DNA of 64,000 bases from CAZZNY01 sp964655935 (GTDB lineage: Bacteria; Patescibacteriota; Gracilibacteria; BD1-5; UBA2023), in the NCBI GenBank assembly GCA_964655935.1, contig CAZZNY010000002.1, positions 1 to 64,000 on the forward strand, written 5' to 3'. The notes under the pieces were generated by a model. It was not told where the DNA came from and did not search any database. It worked only from the letters and a program-made list of their open reading frames with translations. Positions 50,742 to 62,800 of the stretch are shown one piece after another. The position numbers and the translations under genes were made by a program. Each line of letters opens with the position of its first letter. Position 1 is the first letter of the stretch.

Positions 50742-51629
50742 TTAATTCTTAATTTCCAATTCCACTGGTCGTTTTTTCTTACTTTTAAATATTCGGAGAA
50801 AAAATGAAAGCACTCGTTCCGTCGGAAAAACTATGACTCGAAGCATATAGATACGAAGACGGGTTTTAAACTTTAACTCGTGTTTTCGCAAGATATATAT
50901 GTAATTGATTTTTTTAAACAGAATAAAAAGATCAGCGAGAATTCTTACGGTATCATAAAAATCGATATTAGATTTTTTATGTTTCAGATCGAGCGTGATC
51001 GGAAGCTCCTTAATGTTGTAATGTCGCATATTCGCGTGAAATAAAAATTCGACATCGAAAGCATATCATTCGATCGTCACGATTGGGAAAATTTCTTTTC
51101 CGACATTCGCCCGAAACATCTTCATGCCGACCTGAGTATCACGGATCGGAAGAGAGAAAAGAAGTCGATTGATCGTCTGACTCACCCAAGAAAGCAATAT
51201 ACGCTTCATCGGACGTTTTACAGTGGATTCTTCGATCGCTTTCGATGCAATCGCGATATGAATCTCGGGATTTTCAGAAAGATATTCGTAATAGGTTCGG
51301 GTATATTTTGGGTCTACATCACCATCACTGTCCATATAACAAATAATTTCGCCTTGCGCATCCGCAACACCAGTCTTGATAGCATGTCACTTTCCACGAT
51401 TATTCGGATAGGTTATGAGTCGTACTTTTGGTTGCTCCTGTTCGATTTGTCTTGCCACAGCTTCCGTTCCATCCTTACTTCCATCATTCACGATAAGAAT
51501 CTCATAAGGAAAATCTTCTCAAAAATCTCTGCTCATTTCTCGCTCAATATTCGTAACAGTACTATATAAATACCGCTCTTCATTGTAGCAAGGAAGAATA
51601 ATTGATAATTTAAATCAGGACTGTATCAT
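50742..51629 (-). CDS. DPM-like family 2 glycosyltransferase
   Basis: A 295-residue GT2 of the dolichyl-phosphate mannosyltransferase type. The GT-A core has KLSIILPCYNEERYL, EILIVNDGSKDGTEAV, the metal motif CYMDSDGDVDP and the acceptor block RDTQVGMKMFRANVG. The C-terminus (INYIYILRKHELKFKTRLRI) is amphipathic without clear TM segments. It transfers a sugar from a nucleotide donor to polyprenyl phosphate, so it probably makes the lipid-linked donor used by the 1475-residue membrane protein. One UGA Gly in IEGYAFDVEFLF. Confidence 0.92.
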
Positions 51630-51750
51630 GAAAAAACATAATATATAACAGATCCAGTGTAACATAGATGTAATAATGAGTCAAAAAAAGGATTTTACAT
51701 CGACTTAAAATTGCTTATAATCGAGAACAATATTTCTTAAGCGCGCTTCC

Positions 51751-52119
51751 ATGCAAAAAACCATTATGATCGTAGAGGACAATAAAACTCTTTCAGATAT
51801 GTATAGATTCAAACTCGAACTCGAATGATATAAAGTAATCGCAAAACATGACGGCCTCGCAGCGATATCTAGCCTCGGAAGTCTCAAACCTGATCTTATT
51901 TTGCTCGATATCATGATGCCTGGAATGAATGGTTTTGAAGTACTCGATGTTCTCCGTGGACAACCAAGTCTTATACATTCCAAAATTCTCGTGTTTTCTA
52001 ATCTCAATGATCCGAAAGATCGACAAAAATGCATCGACCTTGGAGCTGATGATTTTGTCTTAAAAGCAAGTGTCACACCAAAAGAACTCGTGCAGCGAGT
52101 AAAAATACTTCTCGGATAA
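51751..52119 (+). CDS. Single-domain response regulator
   Basis: A 122-residue receiver domain without an output domain. The acidic pair is ED in MIVEDNK, the phosphoacceptor is Asp53 in LLDIMMPGMNG, the switch residue is Ser83 and the conserved Lys is Lys105 (DFVLKAS). UGA encodes Gly26 in LELEGYKV, the position usually held by Gly in receivers. It is 19 bases upstream of the histidine kinase, so they form one two-component system. With no DNA-binding output domain, it probably acts by protein-protein interaction, possibly on the fusion protein downstream. Confidence 0.93.
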
Positions 52120-52138
52120 TTATTTTTCATTCATTCAT

Positions 52139-53245
52139 ATGACTAAGACTCCATTGGAGGCCTCACTCGAAAAGCTCAAACAAATCAACTTTAAAAATAT
52201 TCTCGACTCAATGGTCGAGAGTATTTGGATATGAGACGAATATGAACGAACCGTCTATGCAAATCCGAATTTTTGTAATCTTCTTGGATATTCTCTCGAA
52301 GAGATGATTGGTCGAGAATCGTATGATTTTTGGGATGATGAAAGTGCTCGAATCGTACGAAAAAACAATGAATTGCGAATCCAAGGAATCGCATCAAAAT
52401 ACGAGTGACTCCTGAAAGCAAAAAATGGAGATCTTATCCCAGTTCTCCTTTCTGGTACGCCAATCGGAAATGAATGGACCTGTGGAATAATGACCGATCT
52501 CCGAGAAATTAAAGGAATCAAAGAACAAAAACAACGACTCGAGGAACTCAGTCAACTCAAAGACGAATTTGTCTCGATCGTCGGACATGAACTTCGTACT
52601 CCGATGACCGTACTAAAATGATATATTTCGATGATTATCGACGGTGATACTGGGGTAATCCCAGCAAAAACAAAGGAATGTCTTGAGACTACCTACGTAG
52701 AGACCGAGCGGCTCATTGGCCTCGTAAATGATGTTTTGGATGTTTCGCGACTTGAATCAGGAAAAATGAAATTTGATATAAAACCATTTATTTTCTCTGA
52801 CTTTATCGATGATACTTATAATGATCTTGCTTTTTTAGTAAATCAAAAGAAGCTCACATTTCACCTTGATATCGATCAAAAAATTATTGGTCTCTCTACA
52901 GAATTCGATAGTGCCAAACTCAAACAAGTACTTATAAATCTTGTCGGAAATGCGGTCAAATTCACACCAGATGGATGAAGTATTACTATAAAATGTACAA
53001 GAAAACAAAATGAAATCTTAACTGAAATTATCGATACTGGTATTGGAATACCTAAAAAACAACTCACTGAAATATTTGAAAAATTCAAACAACTTGATAG
53101 CTACCTTCAAAGAAGCGCATCTGGAACGTGACTCTGACTCTTTATTTGTCGAGAAATACTAGAACACTTCAACGTAAATCTGGAAGTTCGATCAAATCTT
53201 GGTCACTGAAGCACATTCTATTTTTCGATACCCTTTATAAAATAG
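52139..53245 (+). CDS. PAS-domain sensor histidine kinase
   Basis: A 368-residue cytoplasmic histidine kinase. A PAS domain (about 18-125, SIWIGDEYERTVYANPNFCN) precedes the dimerisation/phosphoacceptor helix with His150 (FVSIVGHELRTPMTVLKGY). The HATPase domain has the N box (KLKQVLINLVGNAVKFTPDGG), the G1 box (IIDTGIGIPKK) and the G2 box (SGTGLGLFICREI); two Gly of the G2 box and one in PDGG are UGA-encoded. No TM segment, so it senses an internal or PAS-bound signal. It is eight bases from the next start, in one operon with the response regulator and the 963-residue fusion. Confidence 0.95.
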
Positions 53246-53253
53246 AAAAAACG

Positions 53254-56145
53254 ATGACCTGTCCTAATACTCATTCACAAACTCAGCAATCTGATCAGAA
53301 TTCTTCTTGATTCCGAAGTATTTTTCCACTCTTACCATCAGATGAACCGAATCCCGCTTTTAATGCCGAGTATCTTGATTCTCTCAGAGTTCCACCACCA
53401 CTCGTTTCTCGGGTACAAAAAATCATCAGCGCATCCCTGTCATGAGAATATTTACCGATCGCAGATAATGAGCTTGGTACGAATGCCTTTGTTAATGCAA
53501 ATGAAGTTGAAAATACGATTTTCCAAATAAAAGAATTACTCTTTGAGGCCTATAGATTAAATCATGGAAAGCCTGTCATATATATTATTACCGATGGTTG
53601 TTTTACAAACAATACTTATATAGAAAGGCTTTCTAAGATTTTACAAGAAGACTTTAATCGTTTTGTACAAATCGTGCCGATCGATTATGAAAAAGGAACG
53701 ATAACTCTTGATCCTTCGATTTTTCCGGAATACTCCATCACTATGCTTTGAGGAAGTATTCAAGATACCTATTCTATGAAACAAGAGGTTTTGTGCTGAG
53801 GTGTTCAAGAACATATTCGTTCTGTCTTAAATGACACAAAACAACACAAATTCCTTATCGGAATTTGTGCAGGAGACCAGATTCTTCGAACCACATTAAA
53901 TGGAATACTATCAACCCAGCCAATACGATATGCTAATATCAAGGGGCATGCTCAATTTTGATATTTTCCAGGAGAGATCATCAGTCCGGAACTAATGGCG
54001 CCTTTTCATAAAGAGGCTCTTAGGCTTATGACCAATAAAACCGGTCCGACGAAAGCAGCTTTCTTTTATACCCGTACAGGCTGGGTAAAAGAAATTCTCT
54101 CTTGATATGAACATGATCGAGGACCTTTCTCGGTTCTTGCGCGAGATACAATTACAGGACAACCAACCATCATCGGACTCAAAAACATGATTTCTGCTTC
54201 TTTTCATCCCGAGCTCCCCGCAACAGATGAGAGTCATATAGAAGCCATAAGGGAATGGTTGCCTTCTCTAAGGCAACATTATTGAGATACCATAGATCAA
54301 ATTCTTGAGTATATCAAGCCTTGAAATATTCAGTCTCTTCATGATCCATTTTATAGATGAGTCGAGCTTGCCTGTCTCCAAAGAATGTATGGTAGAAATG
54401 AGACTCTTCAACTCTATTCCAATTCTTCCTCTCCCAAGAATTATAATGACTGAATGCGACGACTTGCCGAAGTAATCCATCAACAAAGGATAAAAATTCT
54501 TCGAACCCAATGATCTGAAGGCGTGTGAGCCACCTTTAGTCGCAACCGAATCGAGCTCATGAGATTGCTCGATGAAATATGAGCTCTTCGACTCAATGAT
54601 ATTCCAGATTGGAAAGTTGCAAGAGATCTTGGGCAATTAGTCGATGTTATGGGAATGGATTTTGTATGATATATTACAGACAGTATTGATTATGACGAAA
54701 AACTACGAATAGAAAAAGGGGGAGTAGATGATGCGACAAAAGAAAAATTAAACACTATTTGTGATCTCTGAGCGGGAGATGGAACTTGAGTTCAAGATAT
54801 ATATGATCATCTCGGAAAGAGAAATGCTATTGTGTATTGAGTAGGCGATGCCGCTTATTGTGATCTCTTTCGATGACTTTCTCATAAAAAAGAGGTTCTT
54901 GAAGGAATTCCGATACAAGTTCAGGTACTCTTTGTCGAAAAAGTATTAGCTGCTTGTCAAAAAAATCCAAAATATCGAATTCAGCCAATCAAAAAAACCC
55001 TTGAAGAAGTCTTAAAAACAATTGTACTTTCTCCTGATGATCCGATCCATATTACTTCTATGTTCTCACCGGAGACTCATGGTTTTTCTATGGACTGAGA
55101 AATATGACTAGATGAAGCATCAAAACTTTTTATCACAAGCTCGGAATGAAAAGAGCGAATTTCACAGCTCAAATCAGATATAATTAATGATTTTTATTCA
55201 CTCTTTACCGGTTTCATAGAACGAATTTTTATATCAAATTTTCAAAATCTTGTCATTCCAGACGAATGAATCTCTCAGGTTGATTTCCAATATTCTGTCC
55301 GTTCCACTTCTCATCTTAATTCAGAAGATTACAAAGAGGTTGTTTTTCGAGATATTCAAACTCGTCTAAAACCAGGAGCTGTTTTTTTTGATAACGGAAT
55401 TCATGAGTCTTACACATCTATTCCGCGCCTTAAAGAACTTCACGAAATCCAACAACACTTTTGATCAGAGATACGAATTCGTCTTGTCTATGAAGCAAAG
55501 TCGAATTATTTTTGTTCGGCCATTATTGAAAAAGCTCCTTTTCGAGACACTATACATCCAGAAAAATACCTATGAAATGGTAAACAGATAGTATCACTTG
55601 ATGAAGCTCATCAAAGTACATTCTTTCAGTTTGAACGAGCTTTACGTGAATTTCTCGCCTCATCGCTTCTCGATAAAAATGTTTTCTGGTACTGTAATCA
55701 TGAAATAATGTCTTATATTCAACACATCACGAATAACATTTTAAAAAATGAGATCGGGCAATCTCGTTTTGATATATCTTTATTGTTTTATGCTATTATT
55801 CCAAAGATGAATAATGTTATCGCTTCACGGATAGTCAAAAAACATCTTTCAAAAGCTCTTGATTACGACAAAGCAAAAAATCTTATCAAATCTCTCGTTC
55901 CAGATCCAAAAAAATCCCAAACAACCTCAACTCCTTTTTCTGAATGATTGCTGAATGAAATTTTTTCAAGCAAAGATGCAAGTAATATCGTGGAAGAGTT
56001 TTCTTCTCTCAAATACAATAGTATGCCCCGAGATAAAATATTAAATCATCGCTCTATTGAGTGATGAACGAGTCTCGAAGAAATGTTAAACAGACCTTGA
56101 TATTGCCCAGCCTGGCTTAATACAAATGGTCAACGATTCAATTAA
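53254..56145 (+). CDS. Glutamine amidotransferase-like/methyltransferase fusion, third gene of a two-component operon
   Basis: A 963-residue protein, continuous with about 28 UGA codons read as Gly. Residues 105-335 look like a class I glutamine amidotransferase fold: GG in TMLGGSIQD, a nucleophile elbow Cys205 in LIGICAGDQILR, and the catalytic pair His318 and Glu320 in SASFHPELP. Residues about 500-770 look like a class I methyltransferase: motif I TICDLGAGDGTG (502-512), then IVYGVGDAAY and LKPGAVFFDNGIHESY. The last 190 residues are helical. No signal peptide. Start is eight bases after the kinase stop, so it is in one transcript. It could be a signal-controlled enzyme that modifies a small molecule in two steps. 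I know no protein with this order of domains; both domain calls need fold searches. Confidence 0.65.
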
Positions 56146-57669
56146 TTATAATTTCCATTCTTGTTTTTTCACGATCCCCGCAACTGCTATCGTCAGAAGG
56201 ATAAGACCGAAAATCGCAAAGGAAATTCCGTACCCAGCAATCGCCACAAGAGCTCCTCAAAGGACGAGTCCGACAACGTTCGCGAGATTTAAGAGCATTT
56301 TTAATGGTGCTGATGAAGCATTTGAATCAATCTCGGTAAGATTCGTTTTTCCAGCGTACACTTGATTATATTCATCTGAGAAATCAGCCTGAGAAAGCGG
56401 CATGGCTGCAGCGTATCCAAGACTGTTCAAGAGACCGAGAATCAAGACAATCTCGAATGTCTGAAATGCTCCAAAAAGACAAATAGAAACGGCTGAAATC
56501 AGAGCACCCGCAATGATTACTGTATAAGAACCGATCTTTTTTGAAAGAGCGATAAGTGGTATCTGCATTCCATATGCTGGAATGGCAAGAAGTGCTATAA
56601 ATGTATAACTCGTCATAATTTTTGTAAGCGAAGACTGGCTTGATTTTAACACTCAATCCAAAAAATCAATCAAGAATGAGGTAACAAACGTATCCCAAAA
56701 TCCGAAAAATGTAAGTATCGCACCCAAAAACAAAAGTTTATGGCTCAAAGGAATCTCTATGAGAACCTTTTTAAACGACTTAAGCTCCGAAACAGTTGTT
56801 TGATAAATTTCACTCCAATTCACTGTTTTTTTCAATTCAAGCGGTTTAAGAAAGATATATTTCATACCACTCGCTATTGAGCCGAAATCGGCCTTTTTTA
56901 CCTGTGCAACAGCATATTCTTTAAGGGCTTCGGCAGATTCTTTCGGTGAAATAAGTTTGAGATTTTTTATCGTATTGAGATCGATATTGATCGTATCATT
57001 GGAATTGTCGAAATATTTAAGAATAAATGCGATAAATACGGAAACGATAATAACGAGAATAAGAACTGCTACGAAGGAATTAAAAGCCAGTACGACTCCC
57101 GATGCGACGAGTCCACCGAGACAACCAAGACCGGAAAAAATATTATTTTTCGAGAGAAGTTCCGCGTATTCCGACGGATCGGCGTTATTCATGATATATG
57201 AGAGCGAAGTAACATCGGAAAGTTCTTTAATCACTCCATAAAAAATCACAGAAACAAGCAACAGGATAATATTAAAAATAGATCCAAAGAATGCTCCAGC
57301 AGCCGACGAATCACCAGTAACCACTCATTTAATATCAGTATTGGTAAAATCCACACTTCAGCTTGTAGCGATGAAATAGAGAAAAATGGCAGATACGACA
57401 AACATCATGATTGCCGATATAATAAATATTTTCTTTGCAGAAAAATATTTCTGAATAACTCCAACTGGAGGATCTACCATAAAAGAGACAAAATTCCCCA
57501 CACCCAAAAATATACCGACTGCAAGAGGATTTTTTAGAACGAGCAGAAAGAAAAATACGAGTGTAAAATGAAAACACATCCATACAAACGATGAAATGAA
57601 AGCGTACGTAAAAAAGTTTTTTCGACGAATCGTATCGAATTGATTTTCTACTGAGACAAAATTAGTCAT
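56146..57669 (-). CDS. Major facilitator superfamily transporter
   Basis: A 507-residue membrane protein with about twelve TM segments, split by UGA Gly codons under the standard code. TM helices include FTYAFISSFVWMCFHFTLVF, GIFLGVGNFVSFMVDPP and TVIIAGALISAVSICLFGAF. A large cytoplasmic loop (about 245-310) is rich in charged residues (FDNSNDTINIDLNTIKN, LKKTVNWSEIYQTT). Loop placement and helix spacing fit the MFS; the substrate is unknown. Its stop codon abuts that of the convergent fusion gene with no base between. Confidence 0.8.
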
Positions 57670-57749
57670 ATTTCAATAAATTATTATACTTTGGTATAAG
57701 AACATATTAGCATATAATACGATTCATTACAAATTTTCCACTCGACAAT

Positions 57750-59663
57750 ATGGCATTTTTTGCGCAAGGAATATTTTCCCAGACCACTCCAAACTTCGGA
57801 TTCGTAAAAACTTCCGATGGACAAGAATACTATATCTCCAAATATGACACAAATGGAGCTTTTGGTGGCGATCTCGTAAATATACGCATTACAAAAGCAT
57901 GAGACGAACGAAAAAAAGCGGAAGCAAATATCGTAAAAATCATAAAACGAACCGAGAATTTTATCATCGGAACCTATAAGCTCCAGTGGAGAAAATGAAG
58001 AGCTGGTCACTTCGTGCTCCCCTACCAATCTCAAGCTGGAACTTATATTCTCATTCCCGAGAAATACCTCGGAAATGTAAAATCCGGCGATATCGTGAGT
58101 GTAAAAATCCTCTCCGGTGTCGATAAACCCATCGGATCGATAGAAGATATTATCGGAAACGAAAGACAACGAGATATCGAAGAAAAAATCGTGCTTTTGG
58201 TGAATAATATCACTAGCACATTCAGTGAAGATGTTCTAAAAGATGCTGAAAGATGCAAGATGAAAGGAATTATGAATCCATCTCGTCACGATCTTCGATC
58301 CGAATGTATCGTCACGATCGACAGCGAAGATACGGGAGATATCGACGATGCCATTCATATAAAAAAATTGTCGAATTGACATTTTGAGCTCTGAGTTCAT
58401 ATCGCGGATGTCGCGCATTACGTCGAAGAATGAAGTCCTCTCGATATCGAAGCTCTGAGGCGCGGGACGAGCATCTATCTTCCTGGTCAAGTTATTCCGA
58501 TGCTTCCAGAGATTCTTTCGAATGATCTCTGTTCACTTCATCCTGGTACTGCAAAAGCGGCACTCTCGATTACCATAGAGATGGACCAAAACGGAAAAGT
58601 GCTCTGACGTGAAGTTTTTGAAAGCATTATTCACTCTCGACAAAAACTTACTTATTCAGGAGTATCAGATTATCTCATCACACATAAAAGTGCTACAATA
58701 ACAGATTCTGAGATTCTCGCGCTTCTTGATGATGCTTTTGAACTGAAAAAAATTATCTACAAAAGAAGAAAAATTGCCGGAAAAATTGATTTTGATTTTC
58801 CAGAAGTAAAAATCTTAACCGACGCGACTGGAAAAGCGATCGAAGTTAAAAAACGCGAACGAAACGAGGCTCATAAAATCATCGAAGAATTTATGATTCT
58901 AGCGAATGAAGAGATCTCAAAATATTTTAGCGAAAAACAAACTCCATTCCTCTATCGCAGCCACGACCTGCCAAATGAAGAATCGCTTCAGAAACTCGCA
59001 AAGATAATCTCAGAGCATGGATATCGCCTTGACCCCATACTACCAACTACGAAAGATATTGATCAGCTTATACAGTTTTTGGCAGGAAAACCCTACGAGT
59101 ACCATCTCTCTAAACTCACACTTCAGACAATGGCTCGCGCACAATATTCAGATAAACTCGTCGGACATTACTGACTCGGACTTCTCTATTATTCACACTT
59201 CACCTCTCCGATCAGGCGATATCCAGATCTTCAGATTCATCGAATCATCAAAGAAGTACTACATGGAAATCTCGATGCCAAAAGAAAGAAACATTATAAA
59301 GACAAACTCTTCTCTGTCGCTCAATCCTGTTCACAGACAGAACAAAAAGCAGAAAATATCGAACGAACCATCAAGGATCTAAAAATTATCGACTATATGC
59401 AAAGTCATATCGGCGAAATTTTCTCGGGAATTATTTCGCATATTGTCGAGATTGGAGTCTATATAGAACTCGAAAATGGAATTGAATGATTTGTTCATGA
59501 ACGGTATTTTGAGCGAAAATACCTATATGATGCAGAAAAACAAATTATGAAAGCGCAAAAATCAGAGGATGATTTACTCATCGGAAAGCGAGTATTTATT
59601 TGCGTACAGGAAGCGAATAAGAAGTCAAGGCGACTCGACTTTTCTTTTGCAAAAAATCGGTAG
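57750..59663 (+). CDS. rnr: RNase R/RNase II-family exoribonuclease
   Basis: A 637-residue protein. An N-terminal OB/cold-shock region (1-100) is followed by the RNB catalytic domain: the metal cluster in VTIDSEDTGDIDDAIHI, LGVHIADVAHYVEEG, and GLLYYSHFTSPIRRYPDLQIH. A C-terminal S1 domain (about 555-620, GEIFSGIISHIVEIGVYIEL) closes it. UGA encodes the Gly in ELGVHIADV and HYGLGLLYY, both invariant in the family. It degrades structured RNA from the 3' end. E. coli RNase R has 813 residues, so this is a shorter version without the C-terminal basic tail. Confidence 0.95.
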
Positions 59664-59895
59664 AATGATGGGTCAAAGAGTTTCTCTTGACTTTATAGAA
59701 TATTCAGCATAATAAAAAACCGAGGTGTATACCTCGGGGAAAAGCGATTTTTTCGTTTTCATTGTCATTTTTAGATTACCACGCACCGGTAAGTTTCATA
59801 GGGATAGTAATTAAAAAAATAGAGAGTCTCCTTTTTGAGACATTTATATTAAACAATATGTTTTTTAGATTGTCAAATTTTTGTCAAAATTAAAA
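59664..59895. other. Intergenic region with a hairpin
   Basis: Hairpin CCGAGGT-GTAT-ACCTCGG (59720-59737) may end the RNase gene, though the following T-run is short. The rest is AT-rich and must carry the promoter of the next gene; no gene is seen. Confidence 0.5.
59720..59737 (+). terminator. Probable terminator of the RNase gene
   Basis: Seven-bp perfect hairpin with a 4-base loop, 56 bases after the stop; only a weak downstream T-tract (GATTTTTTCG, 59746-59755). Confidence 0.5.
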
Positions 59896-62800
59896 ATGAG
59901 AAACAGTCAACCACTGAAAGATGAATTACTCAACAGAGCCTGAATCACTAATACTGATGATTTGGGGCGTTATTTAGAAAAGCTTTCAACTCAAAAATGA
60001 GGTATCGATATTAGTAGTGAATTACGAAAATATATCATCGATGCGAAAAGATTATGACTCACTCCAGAATGAATTACTACATGAATACATAGTTTACTTG
60101 AGGCTAGTTTTTTCCTCTTTGAGACAAGCGGAACTGATATATATAACATTGAAAATATTTGAAGCATTCGTCCAAGTATACTTCCTTTTTTAATAGAATA
60201 CACCAATAATCAGGTTGGACCATTAGTCCAAAATGGAACACACAACGAAAAACAACTCAGGGCAGCTTATCATCTTCAACTCCTTTGAGTAAATTCCCCA
60301 CTTGACTGGTTTTTGCATCCTGACTATTTTGATACTTCGGAGACAGTACAAGAGCTTGAGATCTTTATCCAAAGCATACTCTCGGAAATCAATCTCTTCA
60401 CCGAAAACCCTGATCGTAATCGAGCTACTCTCACTCTCTCTAAAATCGATCAACTTATTATTATAGTACGTATTATTTGAGTAGCCCAAGATACGAACAA
60501 TACTAACTTTCGTTCAAGAGCCATGGTTTTTGAACTTTCTCAAAAAATTCAAGAACTCTTAAGTAAACTTATTGAACAGCAAGATTTTTTCATTCAATGT
60601 AATGAAATGATGGATGATATGTCTACTTTGACATATATTAATCTCAGATATGCATTTAATGCCCAGGTACTCAATTTTATCCACTATGGAAGAATAGAGG
60701 AACATAGCGGTCATTATACAGAATTAATCGAAAAGATTAAAAAATCTAACCTATCGATGGAAAAGGTTCTTGAGGAAAAAAGAGTACTACTAAGAAAAAA
60801 AATTACAGATCCCATAGAATTATTCGAAGAAGAAAAAGCTCTTGACAATAAAATGCAAGATTGGAAAAATGTCGGGAAAAGTAATCAGGCTTATCTTGAT
60901 GGAATATTAATAAAAAAGCTTCTTCACAATAACGATAGAACCGTATATAAAACCCCACTTCAAGAACTCCTAAAAAAGAAAGAAATCATACTCGCAAACT
61001 GTGGTGGATTTAAAAGAAATTCTTGTTTACTATCTTTTAATACTTCAGACGAGTATATAGATTATTGCATCCCCCTCCTCGAAAAAGCTTTCCGTAAAGA
61101 ATCTCCAATTCCACTCACTGAAGATGAAAAAGATATCATCTATTGACTCCTCTCACCGGAAATTTTATTATCACCCATAAATCCAGAAAAATCTTCAAAA
61201 TTTTTAAAAACACTGAATCTCGCTTGGATGAATTTTTTTGGCTCAGAAAAAACAGATATTGCAATTAATGATATAAAAGAATTGATCTGACCTCAAAAAA
61301 CGGAACTAACCTTTACTACTCCAGACGAATACTTGTCACATTGTTCTTCTATATTAGAAAGAACTCTAAGTGGCAAGAGAATTAATTTTCTTACCGAAAA
61401 TCAAAAAGATCTACTTCGTTCATTGCTTATCTTTAGCACTGAGACTAACTCGATATCTATAGATAAGCTAACGCGTTTTATATGATCTCTTAGTCTTGCA
61501 CTAAAAAATAATACCATAAAAGAACTCACCATTGCTGACGTTGAAATTTTTGCGTTTGCTGTGGAATATTTTATACACCGCTGAGGATGATCTACTAATA
61601 TTGATTTTTGTGTTGCAAGAATCAAAGATTTTATTGATAGTTCAACTCAAAAACTCTCAAAACTTTCCAGTTACCCAAGACTCTATCTTTCACTCGCAAA
61701 ATTTGATGCAACAAGAAATGAAAATCTTTCTCAAGAAGAAATTGAATCAATACTCTCTTCAGTAGATCATTATCTTCAAATAGCCCAAGGGGAAATTCAA
61801 ATACACCTTCAAAAGGATTTTGACATTATTAAAAAAAGAGTATGAGAATGGCAAGCAAGAAAGTATATTCCCACAGGTGATGTATCAAATAGTGCTATCG
61901 AAAATTGATGGAATGAATTATTAGAAAAATTCCAATGAGCCCAACTCGAAAAACAAAAAGCTAATATAGAAGCAGATAAAGATACCGCAATACAAGTGGA
62001 TCCTAAAGAAAAACATGGTTTTGGAACAAAACAAATATGTGATTCTCTGAAAGATCGCTTATTTTGAGGTGCTTATAAGATTAGCGTTATAGAAAAAATA
62101 AATTGACAACTTTCCAATCGAGTCGAGCAAAGTGTTACAGATTTTATCGATACTAGCATATCTATTTCGACCGCTAAAACAGAATTTTTTGATGAAAGGG
62201 AATTTGTGGTAGTTTTTAAGGGGAGCCTCTTAACACAGCCACTATTTAATAAAATAATCAATACAAATCGTTCTTACATAACAAAACAAATAAAAATTGA
62301 AATACAGAAATACTCAGATAGGCAAAATGCTATAAAAAAGGCTCTTCAGGATGATGTTACTAAGTTACCAATCGAAGCTGCTCTTCAGGAAGACCTTAAA
62401 AAACTAGAAAATGAACCAACGAAAGCAATATATATCCGCTTTACTGATGATCTCAGTACCGAAACCATAGAACAGCAGAGAAATCTTGCACAATTAATTA
62501 AAAAATGCCTACCAAATAACAACATCTACAAAATCAATGCTCGAACTTTTGCAATAATATTACCGGATGATAGTGATATTCAAGAAATAAGCTCACTTTT
62601 ACAAAAAGAGCTATGATCACACAATGTTAATATATGCACACTCGATAATGTTCCAGCAGATAAAATTATTCAATTTTGAGATATCGGAATAAATCATGCG
62701 TATAATAAAAAAATAGATATACATCCATTATCTGGAACGGATGTTTTAAAACCTGCAAAAAATACCGAACAAATTAAAAATGAGATCGAAGAATTAATTC

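Noticed and set aside
53254..56145. Two separate genes, an amidotransferase and a methyltransferase
   Set aside because: No TAA or TAG interrupts the frame between the two domains and no internal start is favoured; a single fusion is simpler.
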